Shown piece by piece: positions 35,501 through 46,200 of a DNA stretch of 64,000 bases (positions are counted from its first letter, which is position 1; each line of letters begins with the position of its first letter). The stretch is taken from contig JAVDOI010000011.1 in the NCBI GenBank assembly GCA_032191485.1, positions 1,769,438 to 1,833,437 of the forward strand, read 5' to 3'. The notes under the pieces are model-generated. The model was not told where the DNA came from and made no database searches. It worked only from the letters and a program-made list of their open reading frames with translations. The DNA comes from Leptoclinus maculatus. Taxonomy: Eukaryota; Chordata; Actinopteri; Perciformes; Stichaeidae. Position numbers and translations under genes: made by a program.

Positions 35501-38362
35501 AGCTTGAACAAAACAACACTGCGTACCTCCACGATGTGATAGTTGAGCGGGATCTTATTTTTCCCTGGATAGCTTAGTAACTGGGCAGCACTGAAAAGTC
35601 AAAAAGTCAAAATCAGAAACGTTGAAACATTGGACTTGACAGGCGACGATGAAGCTCGTTACCCACCAGCTTTTCCTCTCTTTCCAGTGAGTGTTGATGA
35701 TACAGTGCAGGTTTTCTTCGATGACAAATCTCTCCACAGAATGGCTGCCGGGCATAACGGGACCCTGAGCACAAACGTTAGTGATATATTAGATGAAACG
35801 TTATTCACACAGAGGGGAAAATCAGTGACATTTAGCTTTTTCAAAGCCGGGCGGTGCTGTACCTCGGGGGCGTCGGTGTAGTCGAACATGCGGAAGACGA
35901 CCCGGGGCATGGGGTACTGGGCGTCGGGCATGTGGCCCGGCGGGGTGAAGGGGGGCAGGTTGTGCTGCAGCGCCTCACACAGCACGCTGTCGAAGGCGAT
36001 GTACGGCCGGAGGACGTGGCGCTCCTGCCAGCGGTCCTTCTTTAGCTTCTGGATCTGAGCCCAAAGGCAGTCCAGGTACTGCAGGAGGGACACGGAGACA
36101 AATATTTAACCAAGTGTCCTAAGAGACGGACACACACACTGCAAGCAAAGACCAGAAGACAACGACCACGATGTTTATTATTATTAATATGAGTAACAAC
36201 CTCCTCTTGTAGGTGGGGCTTCTCTGCTGTCCACACCTGCAGCATGGGGAGGTGGGTCTTTACTCGCCCCCTAGAAATGACACAGGAGTGTGACGTTAAG
36301 AAACAGCTGACGGACACGCCAAATGAAAAAGGGCGAATAAGAGACAAGAGCCGGAACGTCTTACTTGAGGTAGCCTTCGATCTGGCTGAGCAATCGGTCC
36401 ATCTCGACGTCCTTCTTCTCGTAGAGCTCCTTACCGACCCACGGCAGACAGGACAGCACCACGTACACGAACCAGTCGGACCGAACCTGAGGACGCAAAA
36501 CATGGCCGCTTACAAAATCACACACGCTTAATAATTATGTGTTGAGAAGGTTCATCCACATTTAAAGTTCATGAATTCCCTGATTACTGAAGTGTAGTTC
36601 TCTCCAGCTCTCCCACGTACCTGAGGAACATCTTCCTCTTGAGTAACACTGACAAAGTTTTCGAACATGGCCACCATTGAAGGTGCAGCAATCACATGGC
36701 AGTTGACCAAGTCGGACAGAAAACGCACCTACGAAAAAGAAGACACGGTGTTAAAAAAACAAATAAGACGTGAGAATCAGTTCAGGTGCTTCTTAAACAG
36801 TCAGTGTTACCAAGTAAACCGCTTCATTGTACAAGTTGTTCTTCAGCGTCTCCTTCAGTTGTCTGATCATCGCCTCCACAAACTCGCCCCCAAAGTTGTA
36901 GTTCCGGGCGTTCAGGAGTCCCACTAACGTTGTGTACACGGTCAGCTTCTCAGGCAGGATGCGGGCGCTGTCAACAGAAGACGACTCAGTGAAGATAAAC
37001 CCGTGAAAACACAGATTCTTTCAACAGTGAGCAGTGCTGTGAACTTACACAGAACATAAAATCCTCAGGATTTTGTTTTTGTAGTTTGGAAGGTCGGCCT
37101 CCAACACGCCCGCCAGGCCCTCCAAGTTGCTCTCCAGGGACGATGTACTCTGAGGAGAACACATGAAGCAGTTTACTTTGTTTTAGATGGACTACAGAGC
37201 AGAACACAGACGATGATTGAAAAAGAACTACATTGCCAGAGTTGACTCTTTACCTTCTCCCCCACTCGACATATCAGTGACTCCAGGCGGTCTTCAATTT
37301 CAATGGGCTCCGACGTTCTCCTCCGTTTATGTGGCTGACTTCCTGTAACGGTAAAAGAAACAAAATAATCACAGAGTGAGTGGAATGACAAACATTAGCT
37401 GAGAGAGTAAGTCAAGGTACCCTCGACGGGGATATCCACCCTAAAACAGAAGTAACACATGAGATGTGTACTATGATATACAGATGTTTAAAATGGGCTC
37501 TTCACCACATTTACATATGAAGAGCTGAGACAATGGGTCATCATCAGGGGTATCAATTAACAAGAAGATACCATTAAACCTGTGGGACTAAAAGTCTCTA
37601 TTGCATTGATTTTGACTATTGTTTAGTTTTTAAAGTCTGTCTCTTGAGTCCTCCAGATTTCTTGAAGTGTAACACTCAATTTCTGGACTATTCATTCAAA
37701 TTGAATAGCCGAGACAGTCAGTCTGATGATGATGCCCTTTAGCTAGATACATACCACAATATCATAGGACACTATGGCAGCAGTCAAACTGATTTAACTG
37801 GGATTTTTTGGTTGTCATTCATATAATATATGTAATACATGAATGCCTTATGGCAATTCAAGGGATTTGCCATCATGTAAGAGTCATTAACCGTCAATAA
37901 GTACACTTTTAATCAACCCTATGTCCGTGGATCACATATAACCGTGTGGAGGATAGGACATAGAATCAGCACGTTGTATAAAAACTGCTCTCGTGTACTT
38001 GTATCATTCACACCGCTTGGTTGCCGCCCCCACGTTAACCACACTGTTTAACAGCAGCTAGCGGTAAAACGCGCAGCGGTAAACGCGCAAGCCGCGATTG
38101 CGAAACTAAATACCAAATTATATTAAGCGTTTACCACATTTTAGATAACGATAACAAGACTAAAACCTCATAGTCTCGTTAATTAATTAATTAATCTATC
38201 AGCATTAGCGTGAGTGCACCAAGCGTTTAGATTAACGCTACCAAAAAACACGCTAACGTTAGCTAGCCACCACTCGTTAGCCTTAGTCTGAATTAGCTAC
38301 TTATACACATGTAACGTCCACTAACCCTCATTGTCGCTGTCGCTGTGTCGTCTTCTGGACAT
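32555..38362 (-). CDS. ncbp1: Nuclear cap-binding protein subunit 1 (CBP80)
   Basis: Large subunit of the nuclear cap-binding complex. It holds NCBP2/CBP20, which contacts the m7G cap, and supports splicing, export and decay of RNA polymerase II transcripts. Twenty-three exons join in frame, from high to low: 38362-38326, 37342-37254, 37149-37049, 36967-36811, 36728-36621, 36486-36365, 36270-36201, 36078-35863, 35764-35667, 35590-35527, 35435-35325, 35160-35096, 34991-34929, 34846-34772, 34571-34468, 34312-34190, 34108-34006, 33794-33701, 33585-33482, 33387-33270, 33155-32985, 32868-32755 and 32668-32555. This gives about 806 aa (human 790). The start MSRRRHSDSDNEG and a KRRRT nuclear-localisation patch (about 18-22) precede MIF4G-type helical repeats. 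The ending FTAELD..ILAVYQQFCALQ is typical of the family. Exon 21 could begin one codon later at 33152. Confidence 0.96.
32729..32750. repeat. (GT)n abutting the ncbp1 exon 22 donor
   Basis: On the minus strand the donor GTAAG of exon 22 is followed at once by about ten CA units. The intron it opens is only 86 bp long (32754-32669). Confidence 0.9.
33058..33155 (-). other. ncbp1: Acidic DKNS-repeat segment of NCBP1 (exon 21)
   Basis: Within exon 21 the protein has three consecutive Asp-Lys-Asn-Ser units preceded by SGDDEDM and followed by EDEEGQ. The coding DNA is a 12-bp tandem repeat. The helix ...LEEQIERLQEKVESAQSEQ follows. In human NCBP1 this linker is a different acidic and basic stretch, so this part evolves rapidly. 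Confidence 0.85.
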
Positions 38363-38791
38363 TTTTTTCCCGCTTCGCTTCGCTATAGACGTAAGAAAAT
38401 TAGACGAAGAAAACGATATGAAACAAAACAATAAGTCGGCTAAACGAGCTTCTAGATCATTCAGCGTTGGCCGCTGCTAGTTGTGCCGAAAAATAATAGC
38501 GGTCGCATTCAAGTGAAGCACATCCGGGGCAACCGGAAAGTGCACCGTTCTTTTCTGTCCGATGTTTACTGCTTGTTTTTTGTGCTGCACGTTTGGTGAT
38601 AGTTTGATGTGTATAATGAGGATATTGTCATGTTTATGACTTAATATGTAATATTTTTCAAGATTAGGTTAATATTTTGGTGATGCATTACCTCTACAAG
38701 TTAATGCTGCAAAGCGGAAGTAGCTTCTCACAGCTGAAGACTGTTTCCTAGCTAACTTAGTTGATAGTATTTTTAAAATATTTTTAAAAAC
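38363..38791. promoter_or_regulatory. ncbp1-tstd2 bidirectional promoter
   Basis: Only 429 bp separate the divergent start codons. CCGGAA (38533-38538) and GCGGAAGT (38714-38721) are ETS-type sites, and no TATA box sits at a fixed distance from either gene. NCBP1 and TSTD2 are also head-to-head neighbours in human, so a shared promoter is likely to be ancestral. Confidence 0.75.
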
Positions 38792-40216
38792 ATGGCAGCA
38801 GACGATGCACCTTGCTCAGAGTTCATGGACTGGGAACTAGAAACTTCGACATGTAACGGACTTAAACAGGAGAAACAACTGTCTGCCTCTCAAAGAAGGT
38901 GCTACAGCTTCTGCAGGAGGAAGGTGAGTGACAACAGAAAACATACAACATCTGGCTGATGTTTTATAGTTTTACTTTTGTAACTTTACCGCATTGCAAC
39001 ATCAGTGAACACAGCTGAGAACATGGTCGTGTTTCAGTGTGTGTTCAGGAACAGTAACATAAGCCGGTTTTGAGGAATACATCAGAACTACTGGTCTCTG
39101 AATTATGGTCTAATGGTTATCGTAAATAGCGGAAGTAAGGAAAATAAATTCTTCTACTCAAAGTTGTTTTCAGATGTTTCCCAAATCTTTGATATTTCCC
39201 CCTGTGATTACTATATATAATGTTATGTCCTTAATCCTACTAAAATGATTTAAAGTAAACAATCTGGGACATTTATTTCCCGTCTCCACAGTCATTTGCT
39301 GCGTTTGTGGCGTCCAAGAGGAACGACGGTCAGGAGGAAGGAAGCCCATGTTGGTGCTGCTGTGGCCAGACCTTCAAGGAACACTCTGCCATCCACAAAC
39401 ACACGGCCAGGACTCATGATGCTGAAATACGGCAGCTCACACAGGCCGCATATGAGCGTTTGTTAAGCCAGCTGGAGGAAGAAGCTGAGACGCAGCAGCC
39501 GGACGAGCGTGAGGCCGAGCCGGTGGACTTCTCCGCCTGGATTCCTGAAACTGGTCACATCTCTGAGGAGCAACTTCAGAAGTACTGGTCTAATGTTGAT
39601 GCTCCCGTCACGCTATCCATGTCCTTGTGTTGTTTTAAAGGGAAAATCCATATTAAAATCGTATAAATCTGCATTTTTAAGTAGATACTGATGTCTCTCA
39701 ATGTAATTCTTCTCTTCAGGGGTCCAGGCAAGGTTCTCCTCTATTATCGCTACTGTCTGGTGGAGGATCCACATCTCATCAGTGCTTGGCAGAAAGCTTT
39801 GTGTGAGAAGCTCCACTTAACTGGCAAGGTGAATACATTCTCTTATCCTGCATCCAAAGGGGGGAGACTGCAGGAAAGATTGAATTTAATGTCACTAAAT
39901 TTAACTCAGACTATGTCACGACCATGTCCTCCAGGTGAGGCTGGCGACTGAAGGCATCAATGGAACAGTCGGTGGAACCAACACGGCCACTGACCTTTAC
40001 ATCCACGCGATGCGTTCACACCCGCTCTTCAGGATGGAGGAGGAGGATTTTAAGGTACGAATACGTATTTAATTCACACGGGATTATACAGTAATAGGCT
40101 TCACCAGGTGTTTGTTTTATACAGACTATTTATCTCTTGAATTACGAGACAACACAGCAATATCATGATGTGGCCATATCGCTCTGCCATAAGAATATAC
40201 CAATATGCCTTTTGTT

Positions 40217-40268
<52 letters not shown>

Positions 40269-41673
40269 TACATTGTGTGTGTGTGTGTTCTCAGACAAGT
40301 GACGGCGGCGCAGAGTGTTTTAAAGACATGAAGGTTGGAGTCTATAAGGAAATCGTCCCGATGGGAATGGATCCTGATGTTATTTCCTACCAGCTGGCAG
40401 GTAAAGTTTGTGTAGTAGAAAAACAATCTTTTCACTATTACCTGTGACACTAATGCCTATAAGTCTGTTCCTTCTTGTATTCTTTGTGTACAGTGGTAGA
40501 ATTGTACAGGTGGTGTTATGTTGTTACTTTCTGTAAGAAGTTTGTTAACAGCTGATCATGTGAGTTACGAGTCGGTGTCTCCTCTCAGGAGCTCATTTGG
40601 AGCCAGAGGAGTTTCATGAAGAGGTGCAGGCTCTGCTGGCTGAAGGGGATTCGTGCAGTGACACCGTCCTCCTGGACTGCCGCAATTTTTACGAGAGTAA
40701 AATTGTAAGTAATCTCTGTTTTTCTCCAAAAACTTCGACAGGTTCTAGAGGCTAAGTCGTCAAAATCTGATTCTTTGTTTAATTTAAACTATTTGTGCTT
40801 TATCTTTACCGCCTACGTGAAACTAATACTATGTTTAACATGTTACAGTAGAAAGAAATGAGACATGTTTGGTTAAGAATGGGCTGGGTTATCATAATCA
40901 AACGGGACTAAAGCCAGGTTGTAATGTCATATTCTGAACCGTGGTTATTGTATTACTCCAGGGGCGGTTCACTCAGTGTGTGGCCCCGAGCATCCGTAAG
41001 TTCAGCTACTTCCCGGACTACGTGGACCAGAACCTGGACCTGTTCAGAGACAAGAAGGTCTTGATGTACTGCACCGGAGGGATCCGCTGTGAGCGTGGCT
41101 CGGCGTACCTCCGCTCCAAAGTAAGACCGCTTGTTCTGGATGTGAACGACAGGAACTCTTTGTTTTAAATGGGAAGCAGCTCATGGGACGGGCATGTCAT
41201 GCAGCAACTCAACTGTAGTTGAAATTGGGATTATTATTTCTCTACTAGGATGTGTGTAAAGAGGTTTACCAGCTGAAGGGTGGGATCCACAAGTATCTGG
41301 AGCGATTCCCAGAGGGTTTCTATCGAGGGAAACTGTTTGTGTTTGATGAACGCTACGCCATCTCCTCCAACAACGACGTCATCTCCGGTTAGTTTGTGCA
41401 CAAAGGCCCTCATCAGCATGTAGAATAATATGAAGGAAATATTGAATACCTCACTGTCTCTGTTCAGACTGCCGGTACTGCGGCTGTCCCTGGGACCAGT
41501 ACCAACTCTGCTCCACCGCGTTCTGCTGCCAGCTGGTTCTGTCGTGTCCCGCCTGCAGACGGGACGGACACACCGCCTGCTGCCACACCTGCCAAACCAA
41601 AGGACAGGCTCCGCGCCACAGAGAGGAGTGCGAGTGCACTGACGGACGTCCCAGAATCCCTCAGGACGTGTAG
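38792..41673 (+). CDS. tstd2: Thiosulfate sulfurtransferase-like (rhodanese) domain-containing 2
   Basis: Nine exons join in frame: 38792-38923, 39292-39581, 39720-39828, 39935-40054, 40295-40400, 40589-40704, 40962-41120, 41249-41387 and 41468-41673, giving 458 aa (human about 516). The start has a strong context (A at -3, G at +4). Near residues 64-86 a Cys-rich CWCCCGQTF...HKHTARTH stretch looks like a C2H2-type finger. An N-terminal domain shared with the bacterial TrhO/YceA family follows (LYYRYCLVEDP, LATEGINGTVGG). The rhodanese domain spans about 278-375 with the active-site loop CTGGIR, catalytic Cys at about 328. The C-terminus carries many CxxC pairs (CRYCGCPWDQ, CPAC, CHTC, CEC), probably binding zinc. 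Bacterial relatives hydroxylate tRNA uridine; the vertebrate protein's reaction is not established. Next to ncbp1, as in other vertebrates. Confidence 0.94.
40220..40286. repeat. (AT)n-(GT)n tract before tstd2 exon 5
   Basis: About 45 bp of AT repeats (40220-40264), a short spacer and a GT run end six bases before the CAG acceptor of exon 5 (exon starts 40295). The tract replaces the usual pyrimidine-rich stretch. Confidence 0.95.
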
Positions 41674-42059
41674 CGACAGAGACGTTACGATTGGACGTCA
41701 ATGCTGCTTGTTCAAGGAAAGTTAATCCCAATGTCAAACTGGAATTAGTGGAAGGTGCCCTGTGTATTTTAAAAGTTATGAATTTTTATATGAATGTTGG
41801 GATTTAAGTCAGATTTACTGTTTCTAAGGAGTTTTATTCTGATCCGTGAGTCTGATATTAGATGATAAAACCTTTTATTCATCATTTAATGACGTGATTT
41901 TTTTAAAACTGGAATGCCTCATCAGTAATGAAATATGAACTTATAAGTGTGTGTGTGCTTGTTTGTGTAAAAATGGGATTTTATCTTTGTTTTTTATCAT
42001 TGCTTTGGAAATGATTTATGTTCATTACATGCTTCATTATTTGAAAGAAATGGTCATGG
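41674..42059 (+). other. tstd2: tstd2 3' UTR region
   Basis: AT-rich sequence after the tstd2 stop. No canonical AATAAA was identified with certainty, and no further exon is seen. Confidence 0.4.
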
Positions 42060-42285
42060 TTTAACCAAAGACATTCTTAGTCGACTTACACTCAATTGAC
42101 CGATCTTTAAAACTGAGTTTCTCTACAAAGAATCTCACAAAAGCACCACTTTAAATATTGTGTTCACAAGAGATGTGCTCACAAGTTTCTTGAAAATAAG
42201 TCATTCAAAAGAAATCTTAGTCGACTTAGACCAAGACGACCGATTAGTCAATTAACCGACTAAGAGGGGGCAGCCCGAATGGTTT
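42060..42285 (+). mobile_element. hAT-like non-autonomous element, copy 2
   Basis: Two partly repeated blocks (TCTTAGTCGACTTACACTC and TCTTAGTCGACTTAGACC) flank a core with AACTGAGTTTCTC and AAAGCACCACTTTAAAT. The right end is GACTAAGAGGGGGCAGCCC. The element at 15350-15515 shares this order. The GGGCAGCCC-type end fits fish hAT MITEs as I recall them. Target-site duplication was not resolved. Confidence 0.6.
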
Positions 42286-42914
42286 CACAGACAATTTTAA
42301 ATAAGTAAGTAATCGAACTATCGTACTAACGTATCAAAAACCCTTCCTCACATAAGTCTCTTGTGCTCTCTAAACACAGTCTCTGGCCAAAGTAGGTTAC
42401 TGAGACTGCAGGTGTCTTTGGAACCACAAGCAGCAAACACACCTGTGTGTCTTACTCAGGATGACACATTATTCTGAGACATGTCACCTCTGTGTGTAGT
42501 AGTATAAACCAGTGTCAGTATGAAACCACACAAAGACAGGCCAACTGTCAGGCTCAGAGTTACATTTTAATATTCAAATTTTCTAGAGAGGGAAATTCAC
42601 ATATAAGAGAAACGTAGAAAAAGGTCCAGAGGTAGGAAGGATACAAATATTGTATCTGTTTAAATACAAATAAGGCAAACAAATGTCTTATTTGTAACTA
42701 TATACAATGTCTATTTTACAATACACGAGGCTGTATATAATATGTGCATTGTGCAAATTACAAATAAGATTCAATAGATTTATCAAAAACAAATTATTTT
42801 ATTAATATTTAAATATAAAATAATATATATAAATGTAAATAATAATATTATTTATATAATATAAATAAAATACAAATAATATAAAAATATTGTATTATTC
42901 TGAAAGATAAATAG

Positions 42915-42971
<57 letters not shown>

Positions 42972-43155
42972 ACGTAGTTGCACAGAACGTCCACCAGAGG
43001 GAGTGAAGGGACCACGGACCATAGAGTCCGCTGAAGATCCTCCACATCCCGACTGGAAGCTTCAGCTCTCAGCCGAGCGGAGCTGGCCAGAGTCTGCCCG
43101 GGTCTTCACCGACCAGCAGCAACCTCTCTGCCGCATCATTCCAGGGGGAGGGGGG
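42286..43155. other. tstd2-sec24b intergenic stretch
   Basis: AT-rich DNA with an (AT)n tract at 42917-42968, turning GC-rich from about 42,990 where the sec24b promoter and 5' UTR should begin. No gene seen in between. Confidence 0.5.
42917..42968. repeat. (AT)26 microsatellite
   Basis: Uninterrupted AT repeat at the border between AT-rich intergenic DNA and the GC-rich block upstream of sec24b. Confidence 0.97.
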
Positions 43156-43244
43156 GTGTGTGTGTGTGTGTGTGTGAAGAAGCAGCCAGGCTTTTGGGAC
43201 ACCCGTGTATCTGTGGGCAGAAAGGAGGACGGGAGGACCGAGCG
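42990..43244 (+). promoter_or_regulatory. sec24b: Probable sec24b promoter and 5' UTR
   Basis: The GC content rises sharply from about 42,990. A (GT)n run at 43156-43176 lies about 70 bp upstream of the start codon and is probably transcribed. The transcription start cannot be placed by sequence alone. Confidence 0.45.
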
Positions 43245-46200
43245 ATGTCTTCTTCTGCGCCGGGTTTCACAAACCTGCACAGCTCCGTCAGCTACAGCCA
43301 GAACTCACCGACACCGAACGGAGGAGATGCGCGCGCATACCAGAATGGTACCGCAGGCCGGTTTGAAGGCGATTATTCAGCTAGCTTAGCGTTAGCATGC
43401 TAATAACCCTCTTGGGATGTCAGATAGTTTTGTCTGGCACTGCTGCTGTTATTATTATTATTTTTGGTACAACTGTTCTCTGGTATTAATCAGATTAATC
43501 ACATTAATTGTAAAATCAAGATGACGTGTAAAGTCGGCTGAAACTGAGGCTTTCAGCTAATATTAACGTTAGCTAGTTTAAGAGCTAACCTGAAACCCCC
43601 ATAGAGACAGCTAGCGTTTTAGCTTGTGAAGCTAACGTACAACGATAGCTATTATAAGTGTTATATATACATATAACATTATTTACGCTTTATATTGTGG
43701 CTCTGATGAACAACCAGTCGATTAAAAGCACACTGATATAATTAGTTTTTTATTGATGGTGGCTGTCAGGGATAACCGGGTATTAACCCTCTGTGCACTG
43801 GAGTAACAGCTGCTAATGAAGCTAGCTGTTTGCAGCTAATGATAACCTCTGTTCAGTACTTGTATTTGTGAGCTTTGGTGGAAGGAGAATATACTACTGT
43901 ACATGTAGTATATGTACACTAAACTAAGTGTACATGACAACCCTCTCCCTCTCTTCAGGTCCAGCACAGACATACCAATCCATGCATCCACCTACAGGCT
44001 GCTATGGAGCCCCACCGCAACAACAGAACTACCCCAGTCCTGTTCCCAACAAAGCACCCATCACGAACAGTGCCCACAGTGCTAACTACTACCGGAGCAA
44101 CCACCATCAGCAGCAGCAGCATCAGCAGCAGCACCACCTCTCTCAGCATCATGTAGCAGCCTCCCCATACAGTGCTTCTCCAAGCTCTGCTCCTCCTTCT
44201 CAGCCATATGCCACCCTCCCCTCTTCAGCACCACCTCCATCAACTGCCCACTACAACCAACAGCCAGTGCAGCAGCATCCACCACCGTATGCCCCTCCAG
44301 GATCCTACTATGGACCGCAGTCATACCACGCTCCCCCAGCACAGCAATCTCACCAGCAGCCCAGTTTGGTGCCTGCACCAGCTGTCGCCCCCGGAGCTCC
44401 CGTCTACCCAATCGTTTCGTACCCGTCTGCGCCAGGTAGTAGCCAGTTTGGCACCCTGAGTTCCTCCCAGAGCACCTCGGCGCATGGAGTCATGCCCACC
44501 CAGATGGGTGCACCCCTACATCAGTACAGCACCACCCGGCCAGCCTCCACAGCAGCAGTGCAGCCTGGGTACAGCGTGGCTCCTCCCAGTCAGCTGGCGC
44601 CGACAGTCAATGGTCAAGGAAGCACAGGTGTGTGTGTGTGTGTGTGTGGCTGGAAAGAGTTTAAGGCACTTTGTGCATTTGGTGTTGCAGAAGCATGCAT
44701 ACTAGCTGTATATCCAGGTGTATGTGTCGCTTAATATAGCTTTATAAATTAGCTACAGAACTAAAGTGACTTAGTCTTATACGTTTTCTCACTTAATTAG
44801 AGTAGGCCTGGTAGTACTTTAACTGCTGTTTGTAGTTCTTTATTCAGGAGGTAGCGCTTTGTTTACGCAGACCGCCATTCTCCTGTTTCAAATGTCCAAC
44901 CGTTTCATCTTTGTGTGCATCTTTCTTCAAACCACAGGCCACCAACACTATGACCAAAGCCACCCGGCCGCTCTGAGCTACGACTCCTACGGCGGGGTCA
45001 TTCACGGCGGTGGTGCCGCAGACCGGCCGGCCTCAGGAACCCCCTCCACTTCAGTCCATTCCTCGCCGGGCCACCACCAAGGTAACGAGCATTTACATTT
45101 AACTTTTGTTATTGACACAACGGCAGACATTTTTAGACCCGAGGAAAGTTTCCTCTTGTATGTTCTTTGTGTACTTTATATACGTATGTTTCTGTATGAA
45201 CAAAACATACAATTGGACCTTGACAAAATATATGTTTCAGATGTTTAAAGAATACTTTAAATGAGATTGAAGTCTTTTGTAAGATCTGTTGAAATGTTGG
45301 GGCCAAAAACGTTTCTAGTTGAGCTCAACATGAAACTGTTTCCTGTTGTTAGTTTCACTGCTTGCAGATGAAACTCCTCCCCAGTGCTTCACTTTCAGAA
45401 GGTGTTCTTGTCGTTTCTGGTATTTCTGGTTGAAATTTGCGTCGAAGTGAAAACTTCCAAAATGTTTCTAACCTGCTTTACTTTTGGTGTTTGAACAAAA
45501 AGTCATTGGAGGAAAGATGACAGCTCTCTGTTTTGCTGCGCTCTGGATTTTGTCTTTTCTGGTGCAAACTCTTCCACGAGCCTTTAAATATATATGTTTG
45601 AAATCCTGCTCTTTACAGTGTGTGTGTGTGTGTGTGTGTGTGTGAGTGTGTAAATGGTTTACATATTCACAGCTGTGCGTGCTGCAGATTACGTGCGGTA
45701 CATTTCCAGACACACACACACTTTCAAATGTGCAGGTGCGAGTGTTTATACAAATGTGAGGGTTTCAGGTTGGAACTCAGCAGCTGTTGGTTTATGTTGT
45801 TTGTCACTCAGACCTTTTCCTCTGTCGGCTAAGCAGGTTAAGACCAAAGGACTCCTGCAGCAGCTGCACCTGCATTTAATCATAATTTGGGACCTATTGT
45901 CTTTGAAGCTTTGCATAGTCTCACCAAGAGGTGTTTAAGGCCCAAAACCCACAACATTACTCCAGAATGTTCACACTCTCTCTCTGTGTGTGTCTAAATC
46001 AGTTTACTCTGTATAACTCTGACAACAAGTTATACAAGAGCAAGACAAACGAAGGACACACCTCTCTTATGTGTTGTTGTTACTAGTATTTCAAGGGCTT
46101 AATAAATGCTAAATCAAGTGGTGTGATTTGTTTTAGTAGTCTAATTTGTTAAAGTCCCACATCTGAATCATCAGTTTGACACACCGAGAGATAATCAATG

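Noticed and set aside
37382..37440. Possible additional small exon between ncbp1 exons 1 and 2
   Set aside because: The sequence has a CAAGGTAC-like stretch, but exons 1 and 2 already join in frame to a family-typical N-terminus.
43928..44734. A separate 268-aa gene beginning with MYMTTLSLSSG
   Set aside because: The true coding part is sec24b exon 2 (43959-44627). The first residues come from intron 1 and the last from readthrough of the GT-repeat donor.
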